NCBI GenBank assembly: GCA_020722815.1
Contig: DYKB01000031.1
Coordinates: forward strand, 1 to 64,000
Length of the DNA: 64,000 nucleotides
Direction: 5' to 3'
DNA from: Caldithrix sp.
GTDB taxonomy: Bacteria > Zhuqueibacterota > Zhuqueibacteria > Thermofontimicrobiales > Sulfurfontimicrobiaceae
Both the position numbers and the translations under genes were made by a program. This document shows positions 45,623-55,271 of the stretch, piece by piece. Below the pieces are notes generated by a model. It worked only from the letters and a program-made list of their open reading frames with translations. It had not been told where the DNA came from and did no database searches. Positions within the stretch are counted from its first letter, which is position 1. Each line of letters begins with the position of its first letter.

Positions 45623-45849
45623 CGATAACCTCCTTTAATTACCTGGTTATTTAAATTATAAAAATCATTTTAATGATATTCAATGAAATTTTATAAGATA
45701 TAAATGAAAAATTCAGCAAATTACGCCAACTTCGCTTACCTCAAAGGGTTAATTTTAAATTTTCGAATATCTTTTTTCAAAAATTTTCGTATCAATAGAT
45801 TCAAATCCGAATTCCTTTTTAAATTTATCATTAAAATTTGGGAGGCTTC

Positions 45850-46359
45850 ATGCGAAAATCGTTTATTTTTAATGTTGTTTTTAGCAGTCACTATTTTTTG
45901 TCTAAATGCCCAACAAAATCCCCCTTCATTAACAGTTGAACCACTAACCCAAAATTAATTTAAGCTGACTTATGCGGCGAATCGCACCGGTAATTTAGTT
46001 GTTTCGGTAGGTAATGATGGCATTTTATTGGTTGCTACCGGTACGCCGGCTGTTGGCGAACCTTTATTAAAGGAATTAAAAAAATTTGAAGGGAAGGAGG
46101 TAAATACTATCATTAATACTCATTTTCATCAGGATCATACTGGCGGAAATATTGCTTTTGTATCATCTGCAAAAATTATTGGACATCAAAATATCCGACC
46201 GCTCTTGACTACTGGTGCTAAAAAACTATCGTAAATCATTGGAAATTAATCCGCAGAATACCAATGCGGTACAGGCACTTCAAAAACTGGAAGGCAAATG
46301 AGTTGATTTTGCAAATGGCACTGAACCGTATGAAACGACTCAAATGACACTCATCGGCC
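45850..46359 (+). pseudogene. Metallo-beta-lactamase-fold hydrolase remnant
   Basis: A Shine-Dalgarno (GGGAGG) and ATG 45850 are followed, one base out of frame, by a signal peptide RLFLMLFLAVTIFCLNAQ. The same frame continues to VEPLTQN, meets TAA at 45956-45958, then resumes with FKLTYAANRTGNLVV and VATGTPAVGE (families have VDTG). The zinc motif NTHFHQDHTGGN is intact. An extra A in a run near 46220 moves the reading into a frame giving YRKSLEINPQN and VQALQKLEGK, then TGA. The 3' half of the gene is missing. At least four lesions mark it as decayed. Confidence 0.85.
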
Positions 46360-46373
46360 TTATATTTTTTGCC

Positions 46374-47372
46374 TTATACTTCAAGTCCCGCCACTTTCAT
46401 TTCGGCTTTTGCCCACTGCAAATCCCGTCTGAAGGCGTCCAGCACTTTTGATTTTTCGATTGTAAATTCCCGATGCCCATGCTCAACGCCCCCAAGGGGA
46501 TATTCATAATGCAAAATGACCACCTCAGTTTTTCCAAAAGTTTTGACTAATCGGAAAAACTCCTTCCAATTGACCATCCCTTCGCCCAGAGGACAGTTGA
46601 TGAGTTGCCACCCTTTGCTGGTTTTTTCCCAATAAAAATCTTTCAAAACCAGAGTTCGGGCAAAAGGGGCGATGAGTCGATAGTAAACCGGCCAGATATT
46701 TGCCCCTTCCACGGTTGCATGGCGCACATCAAATTGAACACCGATCCAGCGGGAATCACGTTCTTTAATTGTTTCCCAGAGATCCCAAATGGCAGCACCA
46801 AATCGATTATTGCCGGAATGATTTTGATAGGCACCATGTATTTTATATTTTTGATTTAATTCCATCAAGCCATACATTTTTTGTTTAATTGATATTAATT
46901 GCTCCGGAATTCCCTTTTTTTCATGATAACCAAAGTAACCAAGACGATAATACGCAACGCCGGCCTGGCTGGCAGTTTTAAGAATTTTTTGTGTCGTTTC
47001 TTTTTCACTATCATCGATAGCGGTCGTCAGGGTAAAAATTTCTGTTCCAGCCTTTTTTGCAGCTTCAACCGCCAATGGCAAATCTTTTTCAACATTTTTT
47101 GGCAAAACATGCCCATCAGGTCGGACAGTTAAGTCGATTCCATCAAAGCCAAGTTCAGCTACCGTTCTCGCCATTTCGGTGTAATCTAACCAGTGTAACT
47201 GTTTGGAAAATATACAAAATTTTATTTTTTGTGTATTTTGCGTGTCCAAAAAATTTTGTCCTTTTGAATAAACTGAAGTGGCTCCACCAAGAAGCGCTAC
47301 CGTCCCCAAGGCAGAACCCATAAATTTACGACGGGATAAATTTATTGAAACAGAAGATGTATCCGGTTGCAT
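46374..47372 (-). CDS. Sugar phosphate isomerase/epimerase-like TIM-barrel protein, Tat-exported
   Basis: A 332-residue AP_endonuc_2/xylose isomerase-like barrel. The N-terminus has a twin-arginine signal (INLSRRKFMGSALGTVALLGG). The barrel shows ELGFDGIDLTVRPDGH, IHGAYQNHSGNNRFG, IGVQFDVRHATVEG, LVLKDFYWEKT and VVILHYEYPLGG, with acidic and His metal ligands. ATG 47372 follows GAGGAG; the frame extends to 47387. Exported members are frequent in Planctomycetota/FCB genomes and probably act on sugars, but the exact reaction is unknown. Its neighbour upstream is nnr. Confidence 0.87.
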   Translation of the reverse strand: MQPDTSSVSINLSRRKFMGSALGTVALLGGATSVYSKGQNFLDTQNTQKIKFCIFSKQLHWLDYTEMARTVAELGFDGIDLTVRPDGHVLPKNVEKDLPLAVEAAKKAGTEIFTLTTAIDDSEKETTQKILKTASQAGVAYYRLGYFGYHEKKGIPEQLISIKQKMYGLMELNQKYKIHGAYQNHSGNNRFGAAIWDLWETIKERDSRWIGVQFDVRHATVEGANIWPVYYRLIAPFARTLVLKDFYWEKTSKGWQLINCPLGEGMVNWKEFFRLVKTFGKTEVVILHYEYPLGGVEHGHREFTIEKSKVLDAFRRDLQWAKAEMKVAGLEV

Positions 47373-47428
47373 TCTTATTCTCCTCAAACAAAAAAATTAA
47401 TTTCAATCCTTACTCTTCAAATATCAAG

Positions 47429-49003
47429 TTATACAATCGTAATTGAAAGCGTTGTATTATTGACGACTTTTTCCAGATTCCTTCGAAACATCTTTAAAGC
47501 TTTGGGTAACGCTTGCATAATATCACTGGCAATCATTCCATCTTCGCCTTTTTTTCGGGCAGCCAGGTCGCCAGCAAATGAATGGATAAAAACGCCGGTC
47601 CGAACCGCATCTTCAAGAGCCAAACCAATACCTTTCATGGCGGCAATTGTTCCGGTTAAGAGATCGCCGCATCCAGCCGTTGCCATGCCGGGATTGCCGG
47701 TGGTATTGATAAACACTTTTCCATCCGGATACCCGATGAGCGTATGCGCCATCTTCAAAACAACAATCGCATTGAGCTCCTGAGTCGTCTTTTGGAGCAA
47801 TTCTACCGGATTTTTAATAATTTCACCATATTCTCGTCCTGTTAATCGCATCATTTCACCCGGATGCGGCGTTAAAATAGTTGCGCCCTGACGCTTTTTT
47901 ATACAGGTTGTATCGCCAGCCACTGCCGTTATCCCATCCCCATCGATTAAAACCGGAACCGAACATTTTTCGACAATCGTTCGGACCAACAACTGAGTCT
48001 CTTCATTCAAAGATAAGCCAGGACCAATAACAACGAAATCAACAGAATCACCAATATCCAGGAGTAGCTCTGTGTTTTCCAAGGCAATCGCGCCATCGTC
48101 CGTTACATTAAGCGGAAAGAGCACAAGTTCAGGTGCCATCGAACCCAGAAAGGATGAATAACTTCCTGGCATGGCCAGATACGATAAACCGCCACCGGCT
48201 TTTAAAAAAGAGAGTGCTGCAAATCGAGGCGCGCCTAAATAACTGGCTGAGCCAGCGATAAATAGCGTTTTGCCATAATCTCCTTTATGTGTTTGCGGCA
48301 AACGAACCGGCGGAGTTGCTGGAAAATTGATTTCGACTTTAATATCAGGTGAAAGGAGTGAGTTCAGGGGGAGTGAAATCGTGGAATAATATAATTTACC
48401 GCCGAATTCAAAACCAGGATAGAGCAAATTTCCTAATTTGGGAAGGCCAAAAGTAATCGTGTGGCTGGCAAGGATAGCCTGTCCCATTATTTCCCCTGTA
48501 TCACCATTTATTCCGGATGGAATGTCCACACTAAATACCAATTTATGAGCAGCATTGATAACATTTATTATTTGTGCCGGTAAATCTTTGATTTCGCGGT
48601 CCAGGCCGGTGCCAAACATTGCATCGACAATGGCATCCGCCTCGTCAATTTCCCCTTGTACATCATCGATATTAGCGACAACTTCCATTTCAATGTTTAA
48701 TTTTTTAGCAATCTCATAATTTTTTTTCGCAGCACCTTTAAATTTTTCAGGCTCCCCTAACAAAAACACCTTTACCAGTCCCAGATTCGACTGTAATTTT
48801 CGGGCAACCACCAGTCCATCACCACCGTTATTCCCGATTCCACACAAAATAACAAAAAAGGCACCCTGGACTCGCATTTCGGTGCTGATGACCTGGTAAA
48901 CGGCATTCCCGGCATTTTCCATTAAAATTTCTTCACTCATTTTAAAATCGTGTATTGCCGACTGATCGATTTGTCTTATTTCTTTAATATTCGCGACTTT
49001 CAT
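47429..49003 (-). CDS. nnr: Bifunctional NAD(P)HX epimerase/ADP-dependent dehydratase
   Basis: A 524-residue two-domain repair enzyme for hydrated NAD(P)H. The N-terminal YjeF_N epimerase domain has ENAGNAVYQVI, CGIGNNGGDGLVVAR and FSVDIPSGINGDTGE. The C-terminal ADP-dependent dehydratase has KGDYGKTLFIAGSASYLG, VIGPGLS, TPHPGEMMRLTG and the catalytic-region motif TGNPGMATAGCGDLLTG (GTGDVL-like). Both active-site regions seem intact. It is monocistronic or weakly linked to the downstream isomerase-like gene (57 bp). Confidence 0.94.
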   Translation of the reverse strand: MKVANIKEIRQIDQSAIHDFKMSEEILMENAGNAVYQVISTEMRVQGAFFVILCGIGNNGGDGLVVARKLQSNLGLVKVFLLGEPEKFKGAAKKNYEIAKKLNIEMEVVANIDDVQGEIDEADAIVDAMFGTGLDREIKDLPAQIINVINAAHKLVFSVDIPSGINGDTGEIMGQAILASHTITFGLPKLGNLLYPGFEFGGKLYYSTISLPLNSLLSPDIKVEINFPATPPVRLPQTHKGDYGKTLFIAGSASYLGAPRFAALSFLKAGGGLSYLAMPGSYSSFLGSMAPELVLFPLNVTDDGAIALENTELLLDIGDSVDFVVIGPGLSLNEETQLLVRTIVEKCSVPVLIDGDGITAVAGDTTCIKKRQGATILTPHPGEMMRLTGREYGEIIKNPVELLQKTTQELNAIVVLKMAHTLIGYPDGKVFINTTGNPGMATAGCGDLLTGTIAAMKGIGLALEDAVRTGVFIHSFAGDLAARKKGEDGMIASDIMQALPKALKMFRRNLEKVVNNTTLSITIV

Positions 49004-49192
49004 GGTTTAATTTCCTCTCAATTGATGGTATTTCCCTTTTCAGAGCTACCTTGATAATGAAAATAATCATCTGATGTTAACAATTTATAAATTAATTGAC
49101 AAATATGAAACAGATTAGTATATTTTATTTGGGTTCCAGCGTTTAAGGTTCACAGTTCCATGCCAAAGATCTGATGAATTGATAAAAACAAA

Positions 49193-49831
49193 TCAAATTT
49201 TTGCCCAGATACGTACCGGTGAACCATCGGCGCCGGCATATTTTATGGGTGACACAACCATTTCCGTGCGTTTTCCAATGAGTTCGTCTGGAATCAGAAT
49301 GTTTTCGATGATTAAGCATTCATTTCCCAGCAAAATATGATGGATGGGGAGATTGGTTGCGTCCATGGGATCAACCGAAATGGTATCCATCCCCAAAATT
49401 TTAATGTTTTGCGAAACGAGAATTTGAGCAGCCTCATTGGTTAACACCGGATAATCTGAAAAATAAGAACTATCTGGCCATTTATGGCAATAATGAGTCG
49501 CCAGAATTATTATTGGACAATTATTTATGAGTGATTTATTTTTTTGTATCAAGTCTTTATCAATAAAAGACTTACAGGATCGGCAATCCAGAAAAGCAGC
49601 CTGACCCCAAAATGTTTCCGGTGCGAATTGGTCGAGGCTCTTGCCATCCGGTATAAGATGGGCTGGTGCATCAAGATGGGTTCCAACATGCGAGGTGAAT
49701 GTAAATTGCGTCTCGTTAAAACCATTTACCGCCAGCGTGCTCACTTTTTTAATCTGCAGAGGTTGGGTACCCGGATAAAGTAACATTTCAGGATGCATTT
49801 GATGACTGAGATCGAAAACGCTTGTGTTCAT
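49193..49831 (-). CDS. Cyclase-family (kynurenine formamidase-like) metal hydrolase
   Basis: A 212-residue protein of the Cyclase family, which includes arylformamidase KynB and isatin hydrolase. The metal-binding motif is TFTSHVGTHLDAPAHL (HxGTHxDxPxH). Further conserved parts are DLSHQMHPEMLLYPGTQPL, ILGMDTISVDPMD, HHILLGNECLIIENI and SPIKYAGADGSPVRIWA. No kyn genes are nearby, so the substrate is uncertain. It stands alone and is divergent from the radical SAM gene at 49922. Confidence 0.9.
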   Translation of the reverse strand: MNTSVFDLSHQMHPEMLLYPGTQPLQIKKVSTLAVNGFNETQFTFTSHVGTHLDAPAHLIPDGKSLDQFAPETFWGQAAFLDCRSCKSFIDKDLIQKNKSLINNCPIIILATHYCHKWPDSSYFSDYPVLTNEAAQILVSQNIKILGMDTISVDPMDATNLPIHHILLGNECLIIENILIPDELIGKRTEMVVSPIKYAGADGSPVRIWAKI

Positions 49832-49921
49832 TTTCTTATGTATTTCCTTTTTATTTAGAACAAACTGAATCGATTTTATAGCAAAATATTAATGAATTGA
49901 ACTGTGAATTTCAAGGAAAAA

Positions 49922-51178
49922 ATGATGGAATCGACATTTCAACCACGAAAAAAAATACTCAACTCGGTATTAATTAAACCAGCCGGGCCTGATTGCAATA
50001 TGGCGTGCACCTATTGCTTCTATCTCGAAAAATCTGAATTATTCAAGACCCAGTCAGTTCACCGGATGAGCGATGAAATTGCCAGCGAGACTATCCGTCA
50101 GGTGATGCAACAGGGGGGACAACAGGTCTCCTTTGGCTGGCAGGGAGGCGAACCGACGCTCATGGGGGTGAAATTCTTTGAAAATTGCATCAACTGGCAG
50201 CAAAAATTTGGCCGCCCGGGACAGGTGGTGGGAAATGGCCTGCAGACCAATGGCATCCTGATCAATAAAAAATGGGCTAATTTTCTGCATGATGCCAAAT
50301 TTCTGGTGGGATTGTCCTTAGATGGACCACAACATATCCATGATCGCTATCGAAAACGACGGGGTGGTCAATCCAGTTGGGCGCGGGTGGCGCGTGCCAG
50401 GGATATTATGCTCGATACCGGTGTAGAAGTGAATGCTTTGATTGTTGTAAATGATTATTCCGTCAAATTTCCGGAGGAAATTTATCAATATCATAAAGAA
50501 AATGGCCTGGTCTTTATGCAATTCATTCCCTGCGTGGAACCGGATCCATTTAATCCCGGTCAGGCAGCTTCTTTCAGCGTTTCCGCAGCGGATTATGGCG
50601 TTTTTCTCTGTAAACTTTTCGATCGCTGGATAAACGATTTTGAAGATGGTCGCCCAACAACTTCCGTTCGCTGGTTTGATTCGCTTTTTTATACCTATGT
50701 CAATTTACCGGCCCCCGAATGCACGCTATATCCGGAGTGTGGAATTTATGTGGTCATTGAACATAATGGCGACGTCTATTCCTGTGACTTTTTCGTTGCT
50801 CCTGAATGGCGGCTGGGGAACGTCATGGAGGGGAATCTGGTTGATTTTTTAAACAGTCCTTTACAAAATCATTTTGGACGGGTTAAATCAAATTATCCCC
50901 CCGAATGTATTGACTGCATCTGGCTGCCTCATTGCTGGGCGGGATGTCCCAAAGACCGCCAATCCGATGTTCGAGATAACGGTTCCAATCATTTTTGCCA
51001 ATCATATAAAGTCTTTTTTGAACACGCTGATAAAAAATTTCGCGAGTTAGCCGATAAGTGGATTAAAGAGCAACGGCTTCTTCGCGCACAACCTTATCTA
51101 AAAACCACCGGTCGAAATGATCCTTGTCCCTGCGGGAGTGGCTTAAAATTCAAAAAGTGCTGTGGAAGTAAAATTTAG
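49922..51178 (+). CDS. Anaerobic sulfatase-maturating enzyme (radical SAM/SPASM)
   Basis: A 418-residue enzyme that should convert the active-site Cys or Ser of sulfatases to formylglycine. The radical SAM motif is in CNMACTYCFYLEKSELF, typical of anSME; SFGWQGGEPTLMG and GNGLQTNGILI follow. Two SPASM clusters are ligated by cysteines in APECTLYPECGIY, YSCDFF, CIDCIWLPHCWAGCPKDR and CQSYKVFF. The C-terminus adds a SEC-C-type zinc motif, NDPCPCGSGLKFKKCCG, right before TAG. ATG 49922 lies 5 bases after AAGGA. The likely client in this window is the Cys-type sulfatase at 15705. Confidence 0.93.
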   Translation: MMESTFQPRKKILNSVLIKPAGPDCNMACTYCFYLEKSELFKTQSVHRMSDEIASETIRQVMQQGGQQVSFGWQGGEPTLMGVKFFENCINWQQKFGRPGQVVGNGLQTNGILINKKWANFLHDAKFLVGLSLDGPQHIHDRYRKRRGGQSSWARVARARDIMLDTGVEVNALIVVNDYSVKFPEEIYQYHKENGLVFMQFIPCVEPDPFNPGQAASFSVSAADYGVFLCKLFDRWINDFEDGRPTTSVRWFDSLFYTYVNLPAPECTLYPECGIYVVIEHNGDVYSCDFFVAPEWRLGNVMEGNLVDFLNSPLQNHFGRVKSNYPPECIDCIWLPHCWAGCPKDRQSDVRDNGSNHFCQSYKVFFEHADKKFRELADKWIKEQRLLRAQPYLKTTGRNDPCPCGSGLKFKKCCGSKI

Positions 51179-51362
51179 GTGTTTGGATGGTAGCATTTTA
51201 GGGTGTTAATAAGGATGTTAAAAATTATTTCGGATTATTAGTTGGAAATTCGGATGCTAATTTTTATAAACTTCCGCTCATAGCTAAAAACCTACCGCCT
51301 AAAAAGCTAATCACACAAAAATCTGCGGTTACTTTTTCGACATTTAAATGTAGGACTCACCC

Positions 51363-51992
51363 TCATTTCGCATATAATCCACCCGTCATTTCCAGCCAAT
51401 CGGCAATCACATTGGTCGCCTGAATAATATCATTATTTGAAACATCTAATTCGAGAACGGGGAGCATTGATTCTCGAACCAATGTTCTCATCAATTCCTG
51501 TTCTTTGATAAAAATGTCCAGATCATCATATTGGCCAGGATTTCCGGACACTTTCAACCGCTCTTTGCGTGCCTGGACAAATGATTCGGGACGGCGATAA
51601 CAAAAAACCAGGTGAAAACCCAATGCGAAAAGTCGTTCTTCTAACCATTTAAAGTCATAATTTTTTTGGTATTTTTGGAATTGAAACATTTTGGTGGATA
51701 AATGAAACCGATCAATAATCCACGAATAATAACGCAATAACTCAAATAGTCGCACCCAGGTTTGATAAGTTTCCATCGCCATCGCCTCTTCCTGCGGTTC
51801 AAAATTAATGAGTCCCCGACCCCAGGGAAAATTGGTAAAGGCACACCATTCTCCGGAGATAAGTGGCGAGTGATAACGATATTTTCGCGGCCCCACAATT
51901 CGGGGATGCTCATTAAGTGAAAAAGCGCTCTCTGTTTTAAAAGTGAGTCGGGTTCCTTCTAAAATAATTTTTGGACATAATTTAGCAGACAT
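51363..51992 (-). CDS. Deoxynucleoside/thymidylate kinase-like protein with degenerate P-loop
   Basis: A 209-residue protein whose overall order resembles small P-loop kinases: an opening strand and loop KIILEGTRLTFKTES, a central DRFHLSTKMFQFQ resembling the DRx3S region of thymidylate-kinase-like enzymes, RRPESFVQARKERLK resembling the lid, and a final LPVLELDVSNNDI strand. The P-loop lacks the expected GKS/T at its end, so catalysis is doubtful or uses a different nucleotide contact. I cannot name a family with certainty. It stands alone, ending after an empty 185-bp gap. Confidence 0.6.
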   Translation of the reverse strand: MSAKLCPKIILEGTRLTFKTESAFSLNEHPRIVGPRKYRYHSPLISGEWCAFTNFPWGRGLINFEPQEEAMAMETYQTWVRLFELLRYYSWIIDRFHLSTKMFQFQKYQKNYDFKWLEERLFALGFHLVFCYRRPESFVQARKERLKVSGNPGQYDDLDIFIKEQELMRTLVRESMLPVLELDVSNNDIIQATNVIADWLEMTGGLYAK

Positions 51993-52171
51993 TGATTTTT
52001 TCCTTGGTTTTGTAAAATATTTTTTATACGGTTAATTGTCAGATTTAGTTCTTTCATTTTATCAATAAAAAAATGGTAACATTATCATTACATTTTCGTA
52101 ATCAGCAAGTTAGGTTTCAAAATCTGTATTTTAATTAACTTCACTCTTAAACGATGACTCAGGAGGTCATA

Positions 52172-54907
52172 ATGCATCGATCCAAATCCTTAATCTGTTT
52201 TATCCTATCCTTATTTTTTATTATTAATCTGGCGCAAGCTGCCGAAATCGACATTCCGTACAAAAAATTTGTGCTCGATAATGGCTTGACACTCATTGTC
52301 CATGAAGATCACAAAGCGCCGATTGTGGCAGTTAATGTCTGGTATCACGTGGGTTCGAAGAATGAAAAGGAAGGCAAAACTGGCTTTGCCCATCTTTTTG
52401 AACACTTGATGTTCAATGGGAGCGAAAATTTCAACGATGACTATTTTAAAGCATTGGAAAAAGTGGGGGCCACTGATTTAAATGGTACAACCAATGAAGA
52501 TCGCACCAACTATTTCCAGAATGTCCCAACGCCTTCCCTGGATCTCGTGCTCTGGATGGAATCTGATCGCATGGGACATCTTATTGGTGCCATTGACCAG
52601 GCAAAATTGGATGAACAGCGGGGGGTGGTTCAAAATGAAAAACGACAAGGTGAAAATGAACCCTATTCGCTGGCAGACGAGTTAATTGCCACAAACTGTT
52701 TCCCGGTTGGACATCCATATTCATGGACGGTGATTGGTTCAATGGAAGATTTAACTGGTGCTTCCCTTGAAGATGTACATGAATGGTTTAAATCTTATTA
52801 CGGTGCCGCAAATGCCGTATTATCGATTGCGGGTGATATTGATCCCGAAACAGCGAAGAAAAAAGTTGAACAGTATTTTGGTGACATTCCTTCAGGTCCG
52901 CCCGTCACCAAACATGACGTTTGGGTAGCCAAACGCACGGGCACTCATCGCCAGATAGCTCAGGATCGTGTCCCGCAAGCGCGCATTATGAAAATCTGGA
53001 ATATCCCGCAATGGGGCTCTGCTGATGCGGATTACCTTGATTTAGCCAGTGATGTATTAGCCTCGGGAAAGACCTCACGGCTTTTTAAAAGACTGGTCTA
53101 CACTGATCAAATTGCAACCAGGGCGGCTGCTTTTGTTGATCTGCGGGAGATTGGTGGATTATTTACAATTCAAGCCGATGCCAAACCCGGCGTCAGTCTG
53201 GAAAAAGTCGAACAGGCCATCGATGAAGAACTGGCAAAATTCCTGGCAGAAGGTCCAACTGAAGCTGAATTAAAACGTATTAAAACCCAGTATGTAGCAA
53301 ATTTCATTCGTGGGAGTGAACGAATTGGTGGCTTGGGCGGAAAATCTGATATTCTGGCCCGAAATGAAGTTTTTACCGGCAATCCAGAATATTATAAAAC
53401 CACTTTAAATCGCGTACAAAATGCGACTGCTGATAATCTATTGAACGCGGCAAAAACCTGGCTTTCCGATGGTGTTTATATTCTGGAAATCCATCCCTTT
53501 CCGGATTATAAAACAGTCGCTTCAACCGCTGATCGGAGCAAACTTCCCGCTGAATCTGGAACCTCTCCCAAAGTGCAATTTCCCGCTCTTCAGCGAAAAA
53601 CTTTATCAAATGGTTTAAAAATCATTCTGGCGGAACGGTCAACAATTCCAGTGGTCAATTTTAATTTAATGGTTGATGCGGGCTATGCCGCTGATCAATC
53701 AGCGCGACCCGGTACAGCAAGTCTGGCGATGGATATGATGGATGAAGGAACCGCTACCCGCTCTGCCCTCCAAATTAGTGAAGAACTCGCCATGCTGGGA
53801 GCGCAACTTGGTACCGGCTCGAATCTGGATGTTTCTACTGTTTTTCTATCCGCCTTGAAGGACAATCTGGATGCGTCGCTGGATATTTTTGCCGATGTTA
53901 TTCTGAATCCTTCATTCCCGAAAGATGAATTCACCCGACTTCAAAAACAACGCCTGGCCGGAATTCAACAGGAAAAGGCATCTCCGATTTCAATGGCCAT
54001 TCGGGTATTCCCGAAACTAATATTTGGCTCAGGACATGCCTATAGTAATCCCTTTACTGGTTCCGGAAATGAGGCTTCGGTTTCAAAAATGACCGTTTCA
54101 GATTTGCAGAAATTTCATCAGGAATGGTTTAAACCAAATAATGCCACTTTAGTGGTGGTTGGTGCAACCACAATGAATGAGATGGCACCAAAATTGGAGA
54201 AACTCTTCGCAAATTGGAAAAAAGGAAAAGTCCCCGCCAAAAATATTGGCGAAGTGAAATTAGCTGCTTCTTCAGAAGTCTACTTAATTGATAAACCAGG
54301 TGCGCAGCAATCAATGATCCTCGCCGGGCACATCGCCCCGCCAAAATCGCATCCGGAAGAGATTGCCATGGATATGATGAATCTGACATTCGGTGGCAAA
54401 TTTACTTCCCGAATTAATATGAATCTGCGAGAAGATAAACACTGGACCTATGGCGCCCGAAGTCTGTTTTTAGCTGCTCGGGGACAACGACCTTTTATCG
54501 CTTATACCCCGGTTCAAAGCGATAAAACCAAAGAAGCCATCATCGAAATTAAAAAAGAATTCAGTGATATTATTTCTACCCGGCCCGTAACAGCCGATGA
54601 ATTCAGTAAAACGCAGGAAAACGAAGTTTTACGATTACCCGGCTCCTGGGAAACCGCCAATGCTATCGCAGGTTCTATCGGTAATATCGTTCAATTTAAT
54701 TTGCCGGATAATTATTATCAGACCTATCCTGAAAAAGTTAAAAATTTGAAATTAGCTGATGTCGTAAAAGCCGCCAAAACAGTCGTTCGTCCGGAAAATG
54801 TCACCTGGATAGTTGTTGGCGACAGGGAAAAGGTTGCTCCAGCAATTAAAGAACTGGGCTTTGGCGAAATCAAGCTAATTGATACCGATGGAAATCCCGT
54901 AAAATAA
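52172..54907 (+). CDS. M16 (insulinase-type) zinc metallopeptidase, secreted
   Basis: A 911-residue fused M16 protein: signal peptide LICFILSLFFIINLAQA, a catalytic half with the inverted zinc motif HLFEH (H74, E77, H78) and downstream ENEPYSLADE, and a second half beginning near RKTLSNGLKIILAE that has no HxxEH and should be the inactive partner domain (as in PqqL/pitrilysin). The RKTY-like substrate region reads DKHWTYGARS. ATG 52172 is preceded by CAGGAGGTCATA. It is followed by a paralogue after 364 bp and probably degrades peptides in the periplasm or at the surface. Confidence 0.93.
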   Translation: MHRSKSLICFILSLFFIINLAQAAEIDIPYKKFVLDNGLTLIVHEDHKAPIVAVNVWYHVGSKNEKEGKTGFAHLFEHLMFNGSENFNDDYFKALEKVGATDLNGTTNEDRTNYFQNVPTPSLDLVLWMESDRMGHLIGAIDQAKLDEQRGVVQNEKRQGENEPYSLADELIATNCFPVGHPYSWTVIGSMEDLTGASLEDVHEWFKSYYGAANAVLSIAGDIDPETAKKKVEQYFGDIPSGPPVTKHDVWVAKRTGTHRQIAQDRVPQARIMKIWNIPQWGSADADYLDLASDVLASGKTSRLFKRLVYTDQIATRAAAFVDLREIGGLFTIQADAKPGVSLEKVEQAIDEELAKFLAEGPTEAELKRIKTQYVANFIRGSERIGGLGGKSDILARNEVFTGNPEYYKTTLNRVQNATADNLLNAAKTWLSDGVYILEIHPFPDYKTVASTADRSKLPAESGTSPKVQFPALQRKTLSNGLKIILAERSTIPVVNFNLMVDAGYAADQSARPGTASLAMDMMDEGTATRSALQISEELAMLGAQLGTGSNLDVSTVFLSALKDNLDASLDIFADVILNPSFPKDEFTRLQKQRLAGIQQEKASPISMAIRVFPKLIFGSGHAYSNPFTGSGNEASVSKMTVSDLQKFHQEWFKPNNATLVVVGATTMNEMAPKLEKLFANWKKGKVPAKNIGEVKLAASSEVYLIDKPGAQQSMILAGHIAPPKSHPEEIAMDMMNLTFGGKFTSRINMNLREDKHWTYGARSLFLAARGQRPFIAYTPVQSDKTKEAIIEIKKEFSDIISTRPVTADEFSKTQENEVLRLPGSWETANAIAGSIGNIVQFNLPDNYYQTYPEKVKNLKLADVVKAAKTVVRPENVTWIVVGDREKVAPAIKELGFGEIKLIDTDGNPVK

Positions 54908-54933
54908 AATTTTATTTCCTCAAATTTCTCTGA

Positions 54934-54992
54934 ACAGGATTTACAGGATGATTTGGATAATAGAAAATCCAGTAGCATCAGGTAAATCCTGT
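54934..54992 (+). terminator. Possible terminator between the M16 genes
   Basis: ACAGGATTTAC (54934-54944) and GTAAATCCTGT (54982-54992) are exact inverses. A T-rich run (TTTATTTTT) follows 8 bases later. The loop is long, so this may instead be a dispersed repeat of the AACAGGATTTACAGG type. Confidence 0.4.
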
Positions 54993-55271
54993 CTCATTGT
55001 TTATTTTTCCTCATTAAGTCAACTTCATTTTTCCCGTCTCGACCACTAATTCGCGGATTTGGAACAATATATTTAACCTGGCGTAACATTTTAGATTTTT
55101 TGACATTTCTCTAATTTTATAAAAATTTGATTTTCAAAAGTATTCGAGTTGATAAAGATCGTTTCTAACTTGTCAAGCGATTCTGCAACAAAATTGAATT
55201 GAGTTGTACAAAAATGAAACAATAGAATCATTCAGGAATGATTTATAAAAATAGCTAAAACAGGAAAACCA
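54993..55271. other. Intergenic region between the M16 paralogues
   Basis: About 280 bases with no gene. I looked for a signal peptide in frame with the second peptidase; an in-frame TGA closes the frame 10 codons before its ATG. Confidence 0.5.
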
